A stretch of 64,000 nt of DNA from Achromobacter spanius (GCF_003994415.1 NZ_CP034689.1:5270001-5334000), one strand, 5' to 3'. Shown: positions 33,108 through 42,709, counted from the stretch's first letter. Notes: generated from the letters alone by a model not told the origin. A program made the numbers and translations.

Positions 33108-34013
33108 CTACCAGCGCGCTGGCGTGTCCTGCTGGAAATAGCCGACCAGGAAGTCCACGAAGATACGAACCTTGGCCGATAGATGATGGCGTTCCGGGAA
33201 CACCGCGTAGATGTCCGCCTGCGGCAGCGCGTAGTCTTCCAGCACGCGCACCAGGCGGCCGCTGCGCAGGTAGCGCGCCAGGTCCCATTCGGCGCGCTGC
33301 AAGATGCCCAGGCCGGCCAGGCCCCAGGTCAGCGTCACTTCGCCGTCGTTGCTGCTCAGCGCGCCACGCACCTTCACGGTTTCGCTACGGCGCCCCTTGG
33401 TGAACCGCCACAGGCTGTAGGCGTCTTCGTTTTGCCGCAGCACGATGCACTGGTGCCGCGCCAGGTCATGCGGGGTGGTCGGCACGCCGTGCGTCTTCAG
33501 GTAGCCGGGAGACGCACACACCAGCCGGCGGTTCGGCGCGATTTTGCGGGCGATCAGGCTTGTGTCGGGCTGGTCGCCAAACCGGATCGCCACATCGAAA
33601 GCGTCGCGCACGAAGTCGGCGGGGCTGTCGGTCAACTGTAATTGCAGCGTGACGTCGGGGTATTTCTGCGCGAATTCGGCAATGGCGGGTGCGATGTAGC
33701 TGCGGCCGAATCCCAAGGGCGCGTTGACCTTCAGGCGGCCGCGCGGGCTGTCCTGGCGGCTGGCGATAAGCTGATCCAGGTCTTCGATGTCATCCAGGAT
33801 GCGGCGCGCGCTTTCCAGATAGACCTCGCCTTCGGCGGTGAGGCTCAGGCGGCGGGTGCTGCGGTTGAACAGCCGCACGCCCAGCCGCGCCTCGATCTGC
33901 GCCAGCCGTTTACTGACGGCCGCCGGGGTCACGTCCAACTGCCGGGCGGCGGCGGACATGCCGCCCGCGCGCGCCAGCTCAACCACCAATTGCAGTTCGC
34001 TGGAGTGCCCCAT
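33108..34013 (-). CDS. LysR-family transcriptional regulator
   Basis: 301 residues. The N-terminal winged helix-turn-helix (ELARAGGMSAAARQLDVTPAAVSKRLAQIEARLGVRLF region, 10-50) resembles the CrgA/DsdC-like subgroup; the effector domain includes GRLKVNAPLGFGRSYIAPAIAEF. It converges with alkA and starts 18 bp after the yajQ stop on the same strand. No divergent target gene is adjacent, so the regulon is unknown. Confidence 0.92.
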   Translation of the reverse strand: MGHSSELQLVVELARAGGMSAAARQLDVTPAAVSKRLAQIEARLGVRLFNRSTRRLSLTAEGEVYLESARRILDDIEDLDQLIASRQDSPRGRLKVNAPLGFGRSYIAPAIAEFAQKYPDVTLQLQLTDSPADFVRDAFDVAIRFGDQPDTSLIARKIAPNRRLVCASPGYLKTHGVPTTPHDLARHQCIVLRQNEDAYSLWRFTKGRRSETVKVRGALSSNDGEVTLTWGLAGLGILQRAEWDLARYLRSGRLVRVLEDYALPQADIYAVFPERHHLSAKVRIFVDFLVGYFQQDTPARW

Positions 34014-34031
34014 GGCTAGCGGCCGGGGCGC

Positions 34032-34514
34032 TTAGTCGCGGAAGTTCTCGAACTGCAGGGGCAAGTCCACGTCGGTCTTTTTCAACAGCGCGATGGCGGC
34101 TTGCAGGTCGTCGCGCTTCTTGCCGCTGATGCGCAGCTTGTCGCCATTGATCTGCGATTCCACCTTGAGCTTGGCGTTCTTGATGGCGGCGATCAGCTTC
34201 TTGGCCACGGGCTGTTCAATGCCCTGCTTGATGGTGACCTTCTGGCGCGCGCCGCCCAGGTTTTCCAGCGGGTCGGCCACGTCCAGGCAGCGCACGTCGA
34301 TGCCGCGCGCCGACAGGCGGCCGCGCAAGATGTCGAGCATCTGCTTGAGTTGAAACGCGCTGGAGGCAACCTGAGTCACGACGAAGCCTTCCAGTTCGAA
34401 CTTGGCCTCGGTGCCCTTGAAGTCGAAACGGGTGGCGAGTTCGCGGTTGGCTTGGTCGATGGCGTTGGTAAGTTCGTGTTTGTCGACTTCGGAGACGACG
34501 TCAAAAGTAGGCAT
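34032..34514 (-). CDS. yajQ: YajQ-family nucleotide-binding protein
   Basis: 160 residues, full length for UPF0234. It has the N-terminal MPTFDVVSEVDKHELTNAIDQANRE, the central RFDFKGTEAKFEL segment and the C-terminal KVESQINGDKLRISGKKRDDLQAAI. YajQ/XC_3703 proteins bind cyclic-di-GMP or RNA and influence virulence gene expression in some pathogens. Its start is 65 bp from the end of bhuV; both lie on the minus strand. Confidence 0.95.
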   Translation of the reverse strand: MPTFDVVSEVDKHELTNAIDQANRELATRFDFKGTEAKFELEGFVVTQVASSAFQLKQMLDILRGRLSARGIDVRCLDVADPLENLGGARQKVTIKQGIEQPVAKKLIAAIKNAKLKVESQINGDKLRISGKKRDDLQAAIALLKKTDVDLPLQFENFRD

Positions 34515-34578
34515 GACACGGGTCCTGTTGGTGATGAGTGAAATTAGGCCGCCTATTTTACCGGCCCTGGTCCGGGCT

Positions 34579-35367
34579 TCACATCGTCAACACCAGCAGC
34601 CGGTCCGGTTGCAGCGGATGCGGGATCACCTGCGCGTCGATGCCGAAGGCCAGATACAGGTTAGCGGCGGTCAACACGTCCCCCGGCGCGCCCTGGGCAA
34701 TATCTCGGCCACCGCTAAGCAGCAGCAGGCGGTCGCACCAGCGCGCGGCCAGATTCATGTCGTGCAGGATCACCAGTACGCCCGTATTGCCGGCGTGCGC
34801 CAGTTCCCAGGCGCGGCGCAGCAGGTCGGTTTGATGCTTGGGGTCCAGGCTGGCGGTGGGTTCGTCCAGCAGCAGGTAGCGCGCTTCACCGGGCGCGCGC
34901 GCGGCGTGGCATTGCACCAGCACGCGCGCGAACTGCACGCGCTGCTGTTCGCCGCCAGACAGTTCGGGATAGCGGCGGCCGCCCAGGTGGGCCGCGTCGG
35001 CCAGGTCCAGCGCCTGGGAGACCAGCGCTTCGACCTGCGCAGGCGCCAGTTCGGGAAAAGGGTAAGCGCCCATGGCGACCACTTCACGCACGTCCAGGTC
35101 GAAGGTCAGGCCCGGCTTTTGCGGCAGCACGGCGCGGCGTCGTGCTTGCCGCGCCAAGGCCATGCCGGCAAGCGCGGCGCCGTCCAGGCTCAACTGGCCG
35201 GCATCGGCCGACAACTCGGCCGCCAGCGCCCCCAGCAGCGTGGACTTGCCCGCGCCGTTGGCCCCCAGCAAGCCCAGGACTTCACCGGGGCGTATCGCCA
35301 GCGAAACATCGGTCAGGATGCGCGTGCCGCCGCGTGTAAGCGTCAGTTGGTGTGCGGCCAAAGTCAT
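34579..35367 (-). CDS. bhuV: Haem ABC transporter ATP-binding protein
   Basis: 262 residues; ATG 35367 overlaps the bhuU stop by four bases. Walker A GANGAGKSTLL, Q-loop VLPQKPGL, signature LSGGEQQRVQFARVL, Walker B YLLLDEPTASLDPK and H-loop VLILHDMNLAARW are all present. HmuV-type ATPase energising haem import. Last gene of the bhuRSTUV cluster. An apparent longer frame upstream is an artefact inside bhuU. Confidence 0.95.
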   Translation of the reverse strand: MTLAAHQLTLTRGGTRILTDVSLAIRPGEVLGLLGANGAGKSTLLGALAAELSADAGQLSLDGAALAGMALARQARRRAVLPQKPGLTFDLDVREVVAMGAYPFPELAPAQVEALVSQALDLADAAHLGGRRYPELSGGEQQRVQFARVLVQCHAARAPGEARYLLLDEPTASLDPKHQTDLLRRAWELAHAGNTGVLVILHDMNLAARWCDRLLLLSGGRDIAQGAPGDVLTAANLYLAFGIDAQVIPHPLQPDRLLVLTM

Positions 35368-36362
35368 CCCAGCCTCCGTCCACGCGCCAGCAGCCACAAA
35401 AAGAATGGGCCGCCCACCAGCCCCGTGACCAGACCGATCGGCAATTCGGCTGGGACCACAACAGTGCGGGCCATCCAATCGGCCAGCACCAGCGCCAGAC
35501 CGCCCGCCAGTACCGTGGCGGGCAGCAGCCAGCGGTGATTGGCGCCCAGCGTCATGCGCACCAGATGCGGCACGACCAGCCCTACAAAAACGATGGTGCC
35601 GGTGGCCGCTACCAGCGGGCCGACGATCAGCGCGCTGGCCAGCACCAGTTGCGCGCGCACGCGCTTGAGCGCGTAGCCCAGATGCTGGGCCTCGCGCTCG
35701 CCCAACAGCAAGGCGTTCATGACGCGCCATTGGCTGATCAGCCAGGCGCTCATCAGCAGCACCCACGGCCCCAGGAACGCCAGCACGTTCCAGTTGGCCC
35801 CACCCAGGCTGCCCATGTTCCAGAACGTCAGGTCGCGCAGTTGCGCATCGGTGGCCACGAAGGTGAACAGCCCGATCACGCTGAACGACATCGCGGTGAT
35901 GGCCACGCCGGCCAGCAGCAGGCCCGCCACGCCCGGCACGCGCCGGCCCACGGCGTACGCGCACATCGTGGCCACCAGGCTGCCAACGAAGGCCGACGGC
36001 GCGGTAATCCAGAAGCCGCCCGAAGTCAGCACAATGGCGGCCACCGCGCCCAAGGCCCCGCCCGCGGAAATGCCGATCAGCCCGGGTTCGGCCAAGGGGT
36101 TGCGAAACAGCGCCTGCATGGCCGCGCCCGAGATCGCCAGCCCCGCGCCCGCCACCACCGCGAACAGCACGCGTGGCAGTCGGATGTCGATCAACACATT
36201 GCGCCACAGGGTGTTGTCCGGCGTGGCTGGCCCCCACAGCAGCGCGGGCAGTTCGCGCAACGGTATCGCCACCGCACCATGGGCGCTGGCGGCCAGCACG
36301 GCCAGTACCAACGCCACGGCCAAGAGGGCCAAGGCCCACGGCGCGCTAACGCGCCATGACAT
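35364..36362 (-). CDS. bhuU: Haem ABC transporter permease
   Basis: 332 residues, FecCD/BtuC-type permease with about nine or ten membrane helices. Motifs include RLPRVLFAVVAGAGLAISGAAMQALFRNPLAEPGLIGISAGGALGA near the N-terminus (split between two helices) and GTIVFVGLVVPHLVRMTLG late. It carries haem across the inner membrane with BhuV. Its start overlaps the end of bhuT by 17 bp. Confidence 0.95.
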   Translation of the reverse strand: MSWRVSAPWALALLAVALVLAVLAASAHGAVAIPLRELPALLWGPATPDNTLWRNVLIDIRLPRVLFAVVAGAGLAISGAAMQALFRNPLAEPGLIGISAGGALGAVAAIVLTSGGFWITAPSAFVGSLVATMCAYAVGRRVPGVAGLLLAGVAITAMSFSVIGLFTFVATDAQLRDLTFWNMGSLGGANWNVLAFLGPWVLLMSAWLISQWRVMNALLLGEREAQHLGYALKRVRAQLVLASALIVGPLVAATGTIVFVGLVVPHLVRMTLGANHRWLLPATVLAGGLALVLADWMARTVVVPAELPIGLVTGLVGGPFFLWLLARGRRLG

Positions 36363-37179
36363 TAGCGACCTCTTGCTTGAGCTGGGTCAGCGCCAGGGGC
36401 AGGCGCGGCCCCATGCCCAGGATCAGCAGGTCGTCCATGACCACCACCCGACGCTTGGCGGCCGCCTGCGAACCGGCAATACCCGGCTGCGCCAGGAATT
36501 TTTCCATGCCGCCGCCGGCGTCCAGCGACGCCTTCGTCACCACGATCAGGTCAGGCGCCAGCGCGCCGATGGCCTCGGCGGACAAGGGCTTGTAGCCTTG
36601 CTGGCCGTCCAGCACGTTGACCAGCCCCGCCAGATGCATGACTTCATTGGCGGCGGTGTCGCGGCCCGCGCCCTGCGGCGTGCCGGTGCGGTTCAGCAGC
36701 AGCAAGGCACGCGCGCGCGTGGCCGGGATAGCTTCGGCGCGCGCGAGTTCGCGGGTGACCTCGTCCACCATGCGCTCGCCCGCGGGCGCGACGCCCAGCG
36801 CCTCGGCCACGGCGCGAATGCGCGCCTTCAACGAATCAACCGAAGGCGCATCCGATACGGTGACCACGCGCACGCCCACGCCGGCCAAGCGCTTCAGCGC
36901 GTCCGGCGGCCCCGCCTGTTCCGACGCCAGCACCAGGTCGGGCTTGAGCGACAGCACGCCTTCCACCGGCACGGCGCGGTAATAGCCCACGCGCGGCAGC
37001 TTGGTGGCTGCCTCGGGATACAGGCTGGACAGGTCGTCGCCCACCAGCCGGTCGCCCTCACCCAAGCCATAAACGATTTCCGTGACGCTGCCGCCCAGGC
37101 TCACCACCCGGCTGGGTTCGGCGGCATGCACGCCCGCCGCAACGACCCAGCCCAACGCAATTGCCAACCATTTTTTCAT
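36346..37179 (-). CDS. bhuT: Periplasmic haem-binding protein
   Basis: 277 residues. ATG 37179 is chosen over an upstream TTG because AAGGA lies 8 bases before it. The signal peptide is short (MKKWLAIALGWVVAAGVHAAEP). Class III periplasmic binding fold with RVVSLGGSVTEIVYGLGEGDRLVG and RVGYYRAVPVEGVLSLKPDLVLAS; the tyrosine in VGYYRA matches the haem-ligand tyrosine of HmuT/ShuT. Middle gene of bhuRSTUV. Confidence 0.95.
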   Translation of the reverse strand: MKKWLAIALGWVVAAGVHAAEPSRVVSLGGSVTEIVYGLGEGDRLVGDDLSSLYPEAATKLPRVGYYRAVPVEGVLSLKPDLVLASEQAGPPDALKRLAGVGVRVVTVSDAPSVDSLKARIRAVAEALGVAPAGERMVDEVTRELARAEAIPATRARALLLLNRTGTPQGAGRDTAANEVMHLAGLVNVLDGQQGYKPLSAEAIGALAPDLIVVTKASLDAGGGMEKFLAQPGIAGSQAAAKRRVVVMDDLLILGMGPRLPLALTQLKQEVANVMAR

Positions 37180-37221
37180 CAAGCGTCCTTACAGGATCTT
37201 CAAAGCGTTCTTAGGTCGTCT

Positions 37222-38268
37222 TCAAACCGCCAACGGCGCGCCGCACAGGCCCACCATCAATTCGCGCCAGCCCGTCAGTTCGGGCTTGCCGGGCTTGCGC
37301 TCGCCGAAGAACTGCACGATCAGGTCGCCCGTGGCGGCATACACCTCAAGCGAGGTCACCCAGCCGTCGGACGTGGGCTTGTTCACCACCCAGGCCGACG
37401 CGATGGCGGTGGTGTCCAGATGCAGGTTGAACTTCGGGTCCAGCACGTTGTACCAAGGGCCGGTGCGGCGCAGTTGCTGGACGGGGCCGGTGTGGATCTG
37501 GATCATGCCGCGGTTGCCCACGAAGCACATGATGGACAGGCCCGATTCCGCCGCCGACTGCAGCATGCGTTCAACCGATTCCGCCGGCACGGGCTGCGCC
37601 AGGTCTTCACCAGCGGCCGCCAACGCCGCCAGGCGCGACACCTTGAACTTGCGCAACAGCGGGAAGAATTCGTGTGTGTCTTTCATGCCGAGCCAGGCCT
37701 CGCGCCAGCTTGCCGCGTCGTCGACCTCGTCCGCATCCGTGGCGGGCGCATAGGCTTCGGTGGTGGGCCATTGCGCGTCGCCCGCGAACTTTTCCACCAG
37801 CGCGTCGTAGGCGGCGGCATCGGTGGCGTCGGTGCGATAGACCTTGTGCACCGCCACGCCGGCGCCATCGAAGAATTGCAGGCTGTGGCGGCCATCCTGC
37901 TCAACCGCCCAAGCGGACTTCCACGCGGTGAAGAACACGCGCAGATCGATATCGGGGCCTAGCACCAGGCCCACCGGGCCATCGGCCTGGATATCCAGAT
38001 ACGCGCCGTGGCGCTCGTGTACGCACCAGTCGTTGCGCGTCAGCGCCATCACTTCGCCCAGCGTGCCCAGTTCGCGAAAGATGGCTTGCGGGGTGCCGTG
38101 CAGCGCGGTGGACCTCACACCGCCACAGCCCGCCGCAATCCACTCCGCCTCGGACACGCCCAGCGCCTGCGCCAGGTTGCGGGCGCGCAGGCCCGGTTGC
38201 GACGCGGCCAATGTTTCGTTGCGGGCGCGCAGTGCTTCGGCGCGGGTGGTGAAATCTTGATTCGTCAT
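37222..38268 (-). CDS. bhuS: Haemin-degrading factor / haem chaperone (HmuS family)
   Basis: 348 residues, a tandem repeat of two HemS domains, each near 165 residues. Each repeat has an R-T-L-G-x-V-M-A-L-TRN-type segment (ELGTLGEVMALTRNDWCVHE) or its counterpart (SGLSIMCFVGNRGMIQIHTGPV). The central DFTTRAEALRARNETLAAS start is typical. Cytoplasmic protein that receives haem from BhuUV and releases its iron or passes it on. Ribosome-binding site AGGCCT upstream is weak. 42 bp separate it from bhuT. Confidence 0.94.
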   Translation of the reverse strand: MTNQDFTTRAEALRARNETLAASQPGLRARNLAQALGVSEAEWIAAGCGGVRSTALHGTPQAIFRELGTLGEVMALTRNDWCVHERHGAYLDIQADGPVGLVLGPDIDLRVFFTAWKSAWAVEQDGRHSLQFFDGAGVAVHKVYRTDATDAAAYDALVEKFAGDAQWPTTEAYAPATDADEVDDAASWREAWLGMKDTHEFFPLLRKFKVSRLAALAAAGEDLAQPVPAESVERMLQSAAESGLSIMCFVGNRGMIQIHTGPVQQLRRTGPWYNVLDPKFNLHLDTTAIASAWVVNKPTSDGWVTSLEVYAATGDLIVQFFGERKPGKPELTGWRELMVGLCGAPLAV

Positions 38269-38352
38269 CGTAGGCCTCCAGCCTTGGGTGTTGCTTGCGC
38301 TTCAATATGCAAACTGCCGCCGCCCGCGCAAATGCCGGGCGGCGGCGCGAAA

Positions 38353-40974
38353 TCAATACTGGTACGTCAGCGACACGCGCACGCTGCGTCCCGGTTCCGT
38401 GTACCAATCCACCGTGCGCGGCAAGGCGAGCGAACCCGCTGTCGGCACGTTGATGGCTTCCCAATACTTCTTGTCGAACAGGTTGAACACGCCTGCCTGC
38501 ACTTGCAGCCCCTTCACGGCGACAGGCCGCCAATAACCCATCAAGTCCACCACACCATAGCCCGGTGCTTGAAAATCGGCATTGGGCGCGGTGGCCGATG
38601 CATCCGGGTATTCGACCTTGTCACGCTTGAGCGCGGTGGTGAGCATGGCGTCCACGCCCCATACGTCGCGGCCGTAGCCCACACCCAGAATGGCCTTCAG
38701 CGGCGCCACCGAATTCAGGTATTGCCCGGTGCCTTCATCCTTGCCCACGGCCCACGCCAGCGAGCCCCAGGTGCGCCAACCCGGCGAGAACTTCCAGTGC
38801 GCGCTGGCCTCGGCGCCATAGATGCGGACCTTGGCGCGGTTGACGTTGCCCGTGATTCCCAGCGGATATTGCCCCGCCCAGCCCGCCTGCCATTGCGGCG
38901 AATTGGGGTCCAACGGTTGATTGCTATCAATGAAGTTCTGATAGCGGTTATCAAAGAACGATACCGCACCGCCCAGCGCGTCAGACCCGATCTTGGCGCC
39001 CAGTTCCCAGCCCTTGCTGGTCTCGGGTTTCAAGTACGGATTGCCCACGCGCAGATAGGTGCCGGGGCCGCCGTAGTTGGTGTAAAGCTGGCTGGCGCTG
39101 GGCGCCTTGAAGCCGTAGGCGTATTGGGCGTAGACGCTCAGTTCGTCCATCGCCTTCCACGTGGCCAGCAGCTTGGGCGAAAAGCGGCTGCCGCTGTTGG
39201 ATGGCGGCAGCGCACCCGCGTTGGGATTGCTGTCGTAGCTGTCGGTGGATTGCGGCTTTTGTTCGTAGTGGTCGTAGCGCAGGGCTGGCATGACGGTGTA
39301 GCGGCCATCGGCGAAGCTGAACTCGTCTTGCACCCACAGCGCCCATTGGTTGCCCTTGGACTGCGGCACGTCGGCCTGGTTGGTATGCAGCATGTCGCAG
39401 GCACGCGGGCCGAACGGCGCGGGCAGGCCCGGGCGGATGGTCGGGCAATTGTCGTAGCCGCTGGAATTCTGCTCGGTCTTGTTGCCGTACCATTCGCCGC
39501 CCAGCGTCCACAGTTGCGACACGGACGTGCCGGCAAAGCGCTTGGTCAGTTCGCCGTTCACGCCAAACAGCGTCTGCTGGATGGAGTTGCTGCGCCCGTA
39601 GGGGCCGCTGGGAAAGCCGTAGCGGAACGGGTCGCCGGGAATGATGCGGGCGCGCGAATCCACGCTGCGCACACCGTCCAGTGAATTGTCCAGCCGCACG
39701 CGCTGCCAGTAGACGATGGCGCTGGCCGTGTCGATCAGGCCGCCCGCGCTGGGCGCCTGGTAGGAATAGTCGAACGACACGCGCTCGCGCTCGGTTTCTT
39801 TCTTGGTGCTGTTTTCGCCGTACAGGTAGCTGGTGCCCGCGCCCTGCTCGTACATATTGTCGATGTCGGCGTTGCGCTTGAAGGTTTCGCCCGTCAGGCC
39901 GAAGCGGTGGCCGCCTTCCACGCGCTGTTGCAGCTTCAGCAGGAAGCTGCGCTGGTCGTAGTCTTCGGGGCTGGGTTCACTGCGTTGCGGGCCGTAGCCG
40001 CCCACGTCGCCCCGGTTGTCCAGCGCGTGGCCATTGCGCACGCCTGCCTGCACCAGCCAGAAGGTATTGCTGTGGATCTGCCCCGCCAGCGCCGCGTTGG
40101 CGCCCCAGCTTGAATCGGCGGAATCGTAATCGGTCTTGGCCAGCGCGCCGAAGGTCTTGCCGTCGGTGAGCAGGTCGGACGGGTCCAGCGTGCGCAGGTC
40201 GGCAATGCCCGAGATGGCGCCGGAGCCGCCGCCGATGGCGTCCGCGCCGCGCACGATGTCCAGCCGCGACAGGCTGTTGAAGTCCACGGCTTCCAGGCCG
40301 CCCTTCACCCCGCGCGCGCCATCGTCCAGCCACGGCAGCCGGATACCGTCCACGCGGGTCAGCACGCGGTCTTGGTCAAGGCCGCGAATGTTGATGCTGT
40401 TGGTGGTTCGGTTGAAGCTCACGCCGGCTTCGGCGCGCTTGCCCAGGTCGCTCCAGTTCTTGATCTGCAAGTCGTCCATGCGCTGGCGGTCGGTGCTGGT
40501 TTCCCAGGCGGGCGTGGTCAGTGCCCCCTCGCCTACCACCTTGACGGGCGCCAGTTGCGTCACGCCTGCCTGCGGGGCGGCACGCAGCACGAAGACGCCC
40601 GCGCTACGTTCCTGCACGGCCAGGCCGCTACCTTCCAGCAAGCGCGCAAAGCCTTCCGCCACGGAGTAGCTGCCTGACAAGCCCGATGTGCGGCGCTGGC
40701 CCACCAGCGCGGCATCGAACAACACGGTCACACCCGCGCTGTCGGCAAAGCGCGGCAGCGCCTCGGTCAGTGTGCCCGCCGGAATGCGATAGCTGCGCGC
40801 GGCCGCGGTGCTGGTCTGGGTGGTCTGTGCCTGGGCGGCGGCCAGCGGCAGCGTGGCGGCGGACACGGCGGCAAGCGCCAAGGCGGCACGCACGGCGCAA
40901 GTCAGGTAAGTGACGCGATGCGCAGCCTGCGCGGGTCGGGAGCCGCTTGCGCGGCCGGCGGGAAGATAAGCCAT
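38353..40974 (-). CDS. bhuR: Haem/haemoprotein TonB-dependent receptor with STN domain
   Basis: 873 residues; ATG 40974 is chosen for its AAAGGACGACC site, and the upstream frame extends into hurR. After the signal region comes an STN domain (about 65-135; SYRIPAGTLTEALPRFADSAGVTVLFD) that contacts the anti-sigma HurR, then the plug and a TonB haem-receptor barrel. The barrel has the PNAD/NPNL-like features replaced by YLRVGNPYLKPETSKGWELG, and the C-terminus ends SLTYQY. In Bordetella, BhuR imports haem and signals through HurR and HurI. Here hurI-hurR lie directly upstream in the same order. Confidence 0.94.
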   Translation of the reverse strand: MAYLPAGRASGSRPAQAAHRVTYLTCAVRAALALAAVSAATLPLAAAQAQTTQTSTAAARSYRIPAGTLTEALPRFADSAGVTVLFDAALVGQRRTSGLSGSYSVAEGFARLLEGSGLAVQERSAGVFVLRAAPQAGVTQLAPVKVVGEGALTTPAWETSTDRQRMDDLQIKNWSDLGKRAEAGVSFNRTTNSINIRGLDQDRVLTRVDGIRLPWLDDGARGVKGGLEAVDFNSLSRLDIVRGADAIGGGSGAISGIADLRTLDPSDLLTDGKTFGALAKTDYDSADSSWGANAALAGQIHSNTFWLVQAGVRNGHALDNRGDVGGYGPQRSEPSPEDYDQRSFLLKLQQRVEGGHRFGLTGETFKRNADIDNMYEQGAGTSYLYGENSTKKETERERVSFDYSYQAPSAGGLIDTASAIVYWQRVRLDNSLDGVRSVDSRARIIPGDPFRYGFPSGPYGRSNSIQQTLFGVNGELTKRFAGTSVSQLWTLGGEWYGNKTEQNSSGYDNCPTIRPGLPAPFGPRACDMLHTNQADVPQSKGNQWALWVQDEFSFADGRYTVMPALRYDHYEQKPQSTDSYDSNPNAGALPPSNSGSRFSPKLLATWKAMDELSVYAQYAYGFKAPSASQLYTNYGGPGTYLRVGNPYLKPETSKGWELGAKIGSDALGGAVSFFDNRYQNFIDSNQPLDPNSPQWQAGWAGQYPLGITGNVNRAKVRIYGAEASAHWKFSPGWRTWGSLAWAVGKDEGTGQYLNSVAPLKAILGVGYGRDVWGVDAMLTTALKRDKVEYPDASATAPNADFQAPGYGVVDLMGYWRPVAVKGLQVQAGVFNLFDKKYWEAINVPTAGSLALPRTVDWYTEPGRSVRVSLTYQY

Positions 40975-41087
40975 GGTCGTCCTTTCGATCCAACGGGTAT
41001 CGGCATTCGTTTGCCTATACAGACCATGACCCGCGTGATTTTGAAATCGGACAGCTTGCGCGCGGGTATTGTGTAACAGAGAATCAT

Positions 41088-42188
41088 TCATGCCATTGAT
41101 GCGCGCGGCCCGATGGTCACCCAATAGGGCGTGCGGTAGCGCACTTGCACCGGCAGGGTCGCGGGCAAGGCGGCCAGCACGGCGTCGGTGTCATTCAGTT
41201 GAAAGGCGCCGGATATCCGCAGATGCGCGACTTCGGGGTCGCAGCGCAGCACGCCTGGGCGATACCGGCCAAGCTCCACGGCGAAGGCATCCAGGCGCAT
41301 CTGGCTGGCGTGCAGCACGCCGCGCATCCAGTCGTTGGCATGCGGGTCGGCGGGCGATGGGCCGGACACGCCGGCGTCGCTCAGGCTGCCCTGCTGGCCG
41401 GCCAACACATTGACGACACGCCCGCCTTGGCTGACGCGAACGCGGCCTTCCTGCACGCTGACCTGGCATTGCACGCCGTCCTCGCGCACACAAAAGCGCG
41501 AAGGCGGGGCTTCGATATCACCCAGTCGGGTACGCACGATGAAGGGGCGCGGCGGCGCAAAGGGGGCTGCCACCGACGTGCTTCCCGCATCGCTTGGCGC
41601 ATTGCTTGGCGCACCCATCACGGCATGGGACACCGCATTGGTCACCGAACCCATTCGCGCATCGGCCGCGCCATCGGCAAGCACATGCACGGCAATTTCG
41701 CCGGCGCGCAAACGCAGCAAACGCGTGCTGGCATCGAAGACCACGTCCACCGCGCTGGCGGTATTCAGTTGCAACGTGGACCCGTCGGCCAGCACCACGT
41801 TGCGCCGCTCGCCCGCGCCGCTGCGGTAGTCGGCCGTCCAATTGAAAGGGTCCGCGCGCCATGCCGCCCAACCCACCGGCCCCGCCACCATCAGCGCCAC
41901 CAAGGTCTTCAGGGCCGCGCGGCGCGATGACAGTTCGGGTCGGTTCAAGGTGGCCATGCCCAGCGCCGACGGAATCAGCCCAAAGCGTTCGTTGACCCGT
42001 TGCGCGCGCTGCCAGGCATGTTCGTGTTCGGCCCTGCTGGCCCGCCATAGGTCGCAGGCATGTACGTCGGCGTCGGTAGCGCGGCCCGAACTCAAGCGCA
42101 GCAGCCAGCGCGCGGCTTCGCGCGCCACATTGCGTTCAACGGCGGGCAACTCGCCGCCCACGCCGTTCAACTCACCGCCATGATGCAT
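41088..42188 (-). CDS. hurR: FecR-family anti-sigma/sensor for haem signalling
   Basis: 366 residues. The DUF4880 N-terminal domain (AARWLLRLSSGRATDADVHACDLWRASRAEHEHAWQR pattern) binds the sigma factor. A membrane helix lies near 95-110, and a periplasmic FecR domain (YRSGAGERRNVVLADGSTLQLNTASAVDVVFD) follows. An unusual low-complexity insert rich in Ala, Ser and Pro (about 180-215, SNAPSDAGSTSVAAPFAPP) interrupts the FecR domain. Start overlaps hurI by 22 bp. By analogy with Bordetella it transmits haem occupancy of BhuR to HurI. Confidence 0.92.
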   Translation of the reverse strand: MHHGGELNGVGGELPAVERNVAREAARWLLRLSSGRATDADVHACDLWRASRAEHEHAWQRAQRVNERFGLIPSALGMATLNRPELSSRRAALKTLVALMVAGPVGWAAWRADPFNWTADYRSGAGERRNVVLADGSTLQLNTASAVDVVFDASTRLLRLRAGEIAVHVLADGAADARMGSVTNAVSHAVMGAPSNAPSDAGSTSVAAPFAPPRPFIVRTRLGDIEAPPSRFCVREDGVQCQVSVQEGRVRVSQGGRVVNVLAGQQGSLSDAGVSGPSPADPHANDWMRGVLHASQMRLDAFAVELGRYRPGVLRCDPEVAHLRISGAFQLNDTDAVLAALPATLPVQVRYRTPYWVTIGPRASMA

Positions 42189-42676
42189 TGCTCGAACCCT
42201 CGGGCGATATAGCGGTGCACAGTGCGCAGCGACACATTGAGCCGCTGGGCAATTTCGCCATGACTCAGGTCTTCCAATTGCGCCATCAGAAAAGCCTGGC
42301 GCGCGGGCAGCGACAGCCCAGCCAGCATTTCGTCAATTTCCTGTAGCGTTTCCAGAATGATCAGGCGCTGCTCGGCCGGCGGCGCGACCTGTTCGGGCAT
42401 CAGCGCCAAGGCTTCCAGATAGGCGCTTTCGACCGAGCGGCGCCGATGATGATTCAGCAGCAGGCGCTTGGCGATGGTGGTGAGATAGGCGCGCGGTTCA
42501 CGCAGCGCGTCCAGGTCGTGGCGATGGCGCAGCACGCGCACGAAGGTGTCCTGAGCCAGGTCGGCGGCGTCGAAGGTGTTGCCCAGCTTTGCGCGCAACC
42601 AATTTTGCAGCCACCCGTGGTGGCTGCGGTACAGACATTGGACGGTGTCGCCTGAAGCGAGCACAGGGTTCGGCAC
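42167..42676 (-). CDS. hurI: FecI-type ECF sigma factor for haem uptake
   Basis: 169 residues when started at GTG 42676 (VPNPVLASGDTVQCLYRSHHG), which has GGGAG 7 bases upstream. The longer frame to 42721 would read through the Fur box, so it is rejected. Region 2 (HHGWLQNWLRAKLGNTFDAADLAQDTFVRVL) and region 4 (LSLPARQAFLMAQLEDLSHGEIAQRLNVSLRTVHRYI) match FecI/HurI. It drives transcription of bhuRSTUV when haem is sensed; iron control comes through the Fur-like box upstream. Confidence 0.92.
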   Translation of the reverse strand: MPNPVLASGDTVQCLYRSHHGWLQNWLRAKLGNTFDAADLAQDTFVRVLRHRHDLDALREPRAYLTTIAKRLLLNHHRRRSVESAYLEALALMPEQVAPPAEQRLIILETLQEIDEMLAGLSLPARQAFLMAQLEDLSHGEIAQRLNVSLRTVHRYIARGFEQCIMAVS

Positions 42677-42709
42677 GACGGGCTCCCAGAACGCTAAAAC
42701 ACAAATAAA

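Noticed and set aside
34555..34580. Terminator after bhuV
   Set aside because: The CCGG-rich dyad is imperfect and lacks a clear T tract in the right direction.
35719..37962. Long antisense frame of 747 codons across bhuU, bhuT and bhuS
   Set aside because: It spans three well-supported genes on the other strand and has only shadow composition.
41085..41100. Possible second Fur box before bhuR (GAATGATTCTC)
   Set aside because: It is a weak match and overlaps the end of hurR, so I do not call it.
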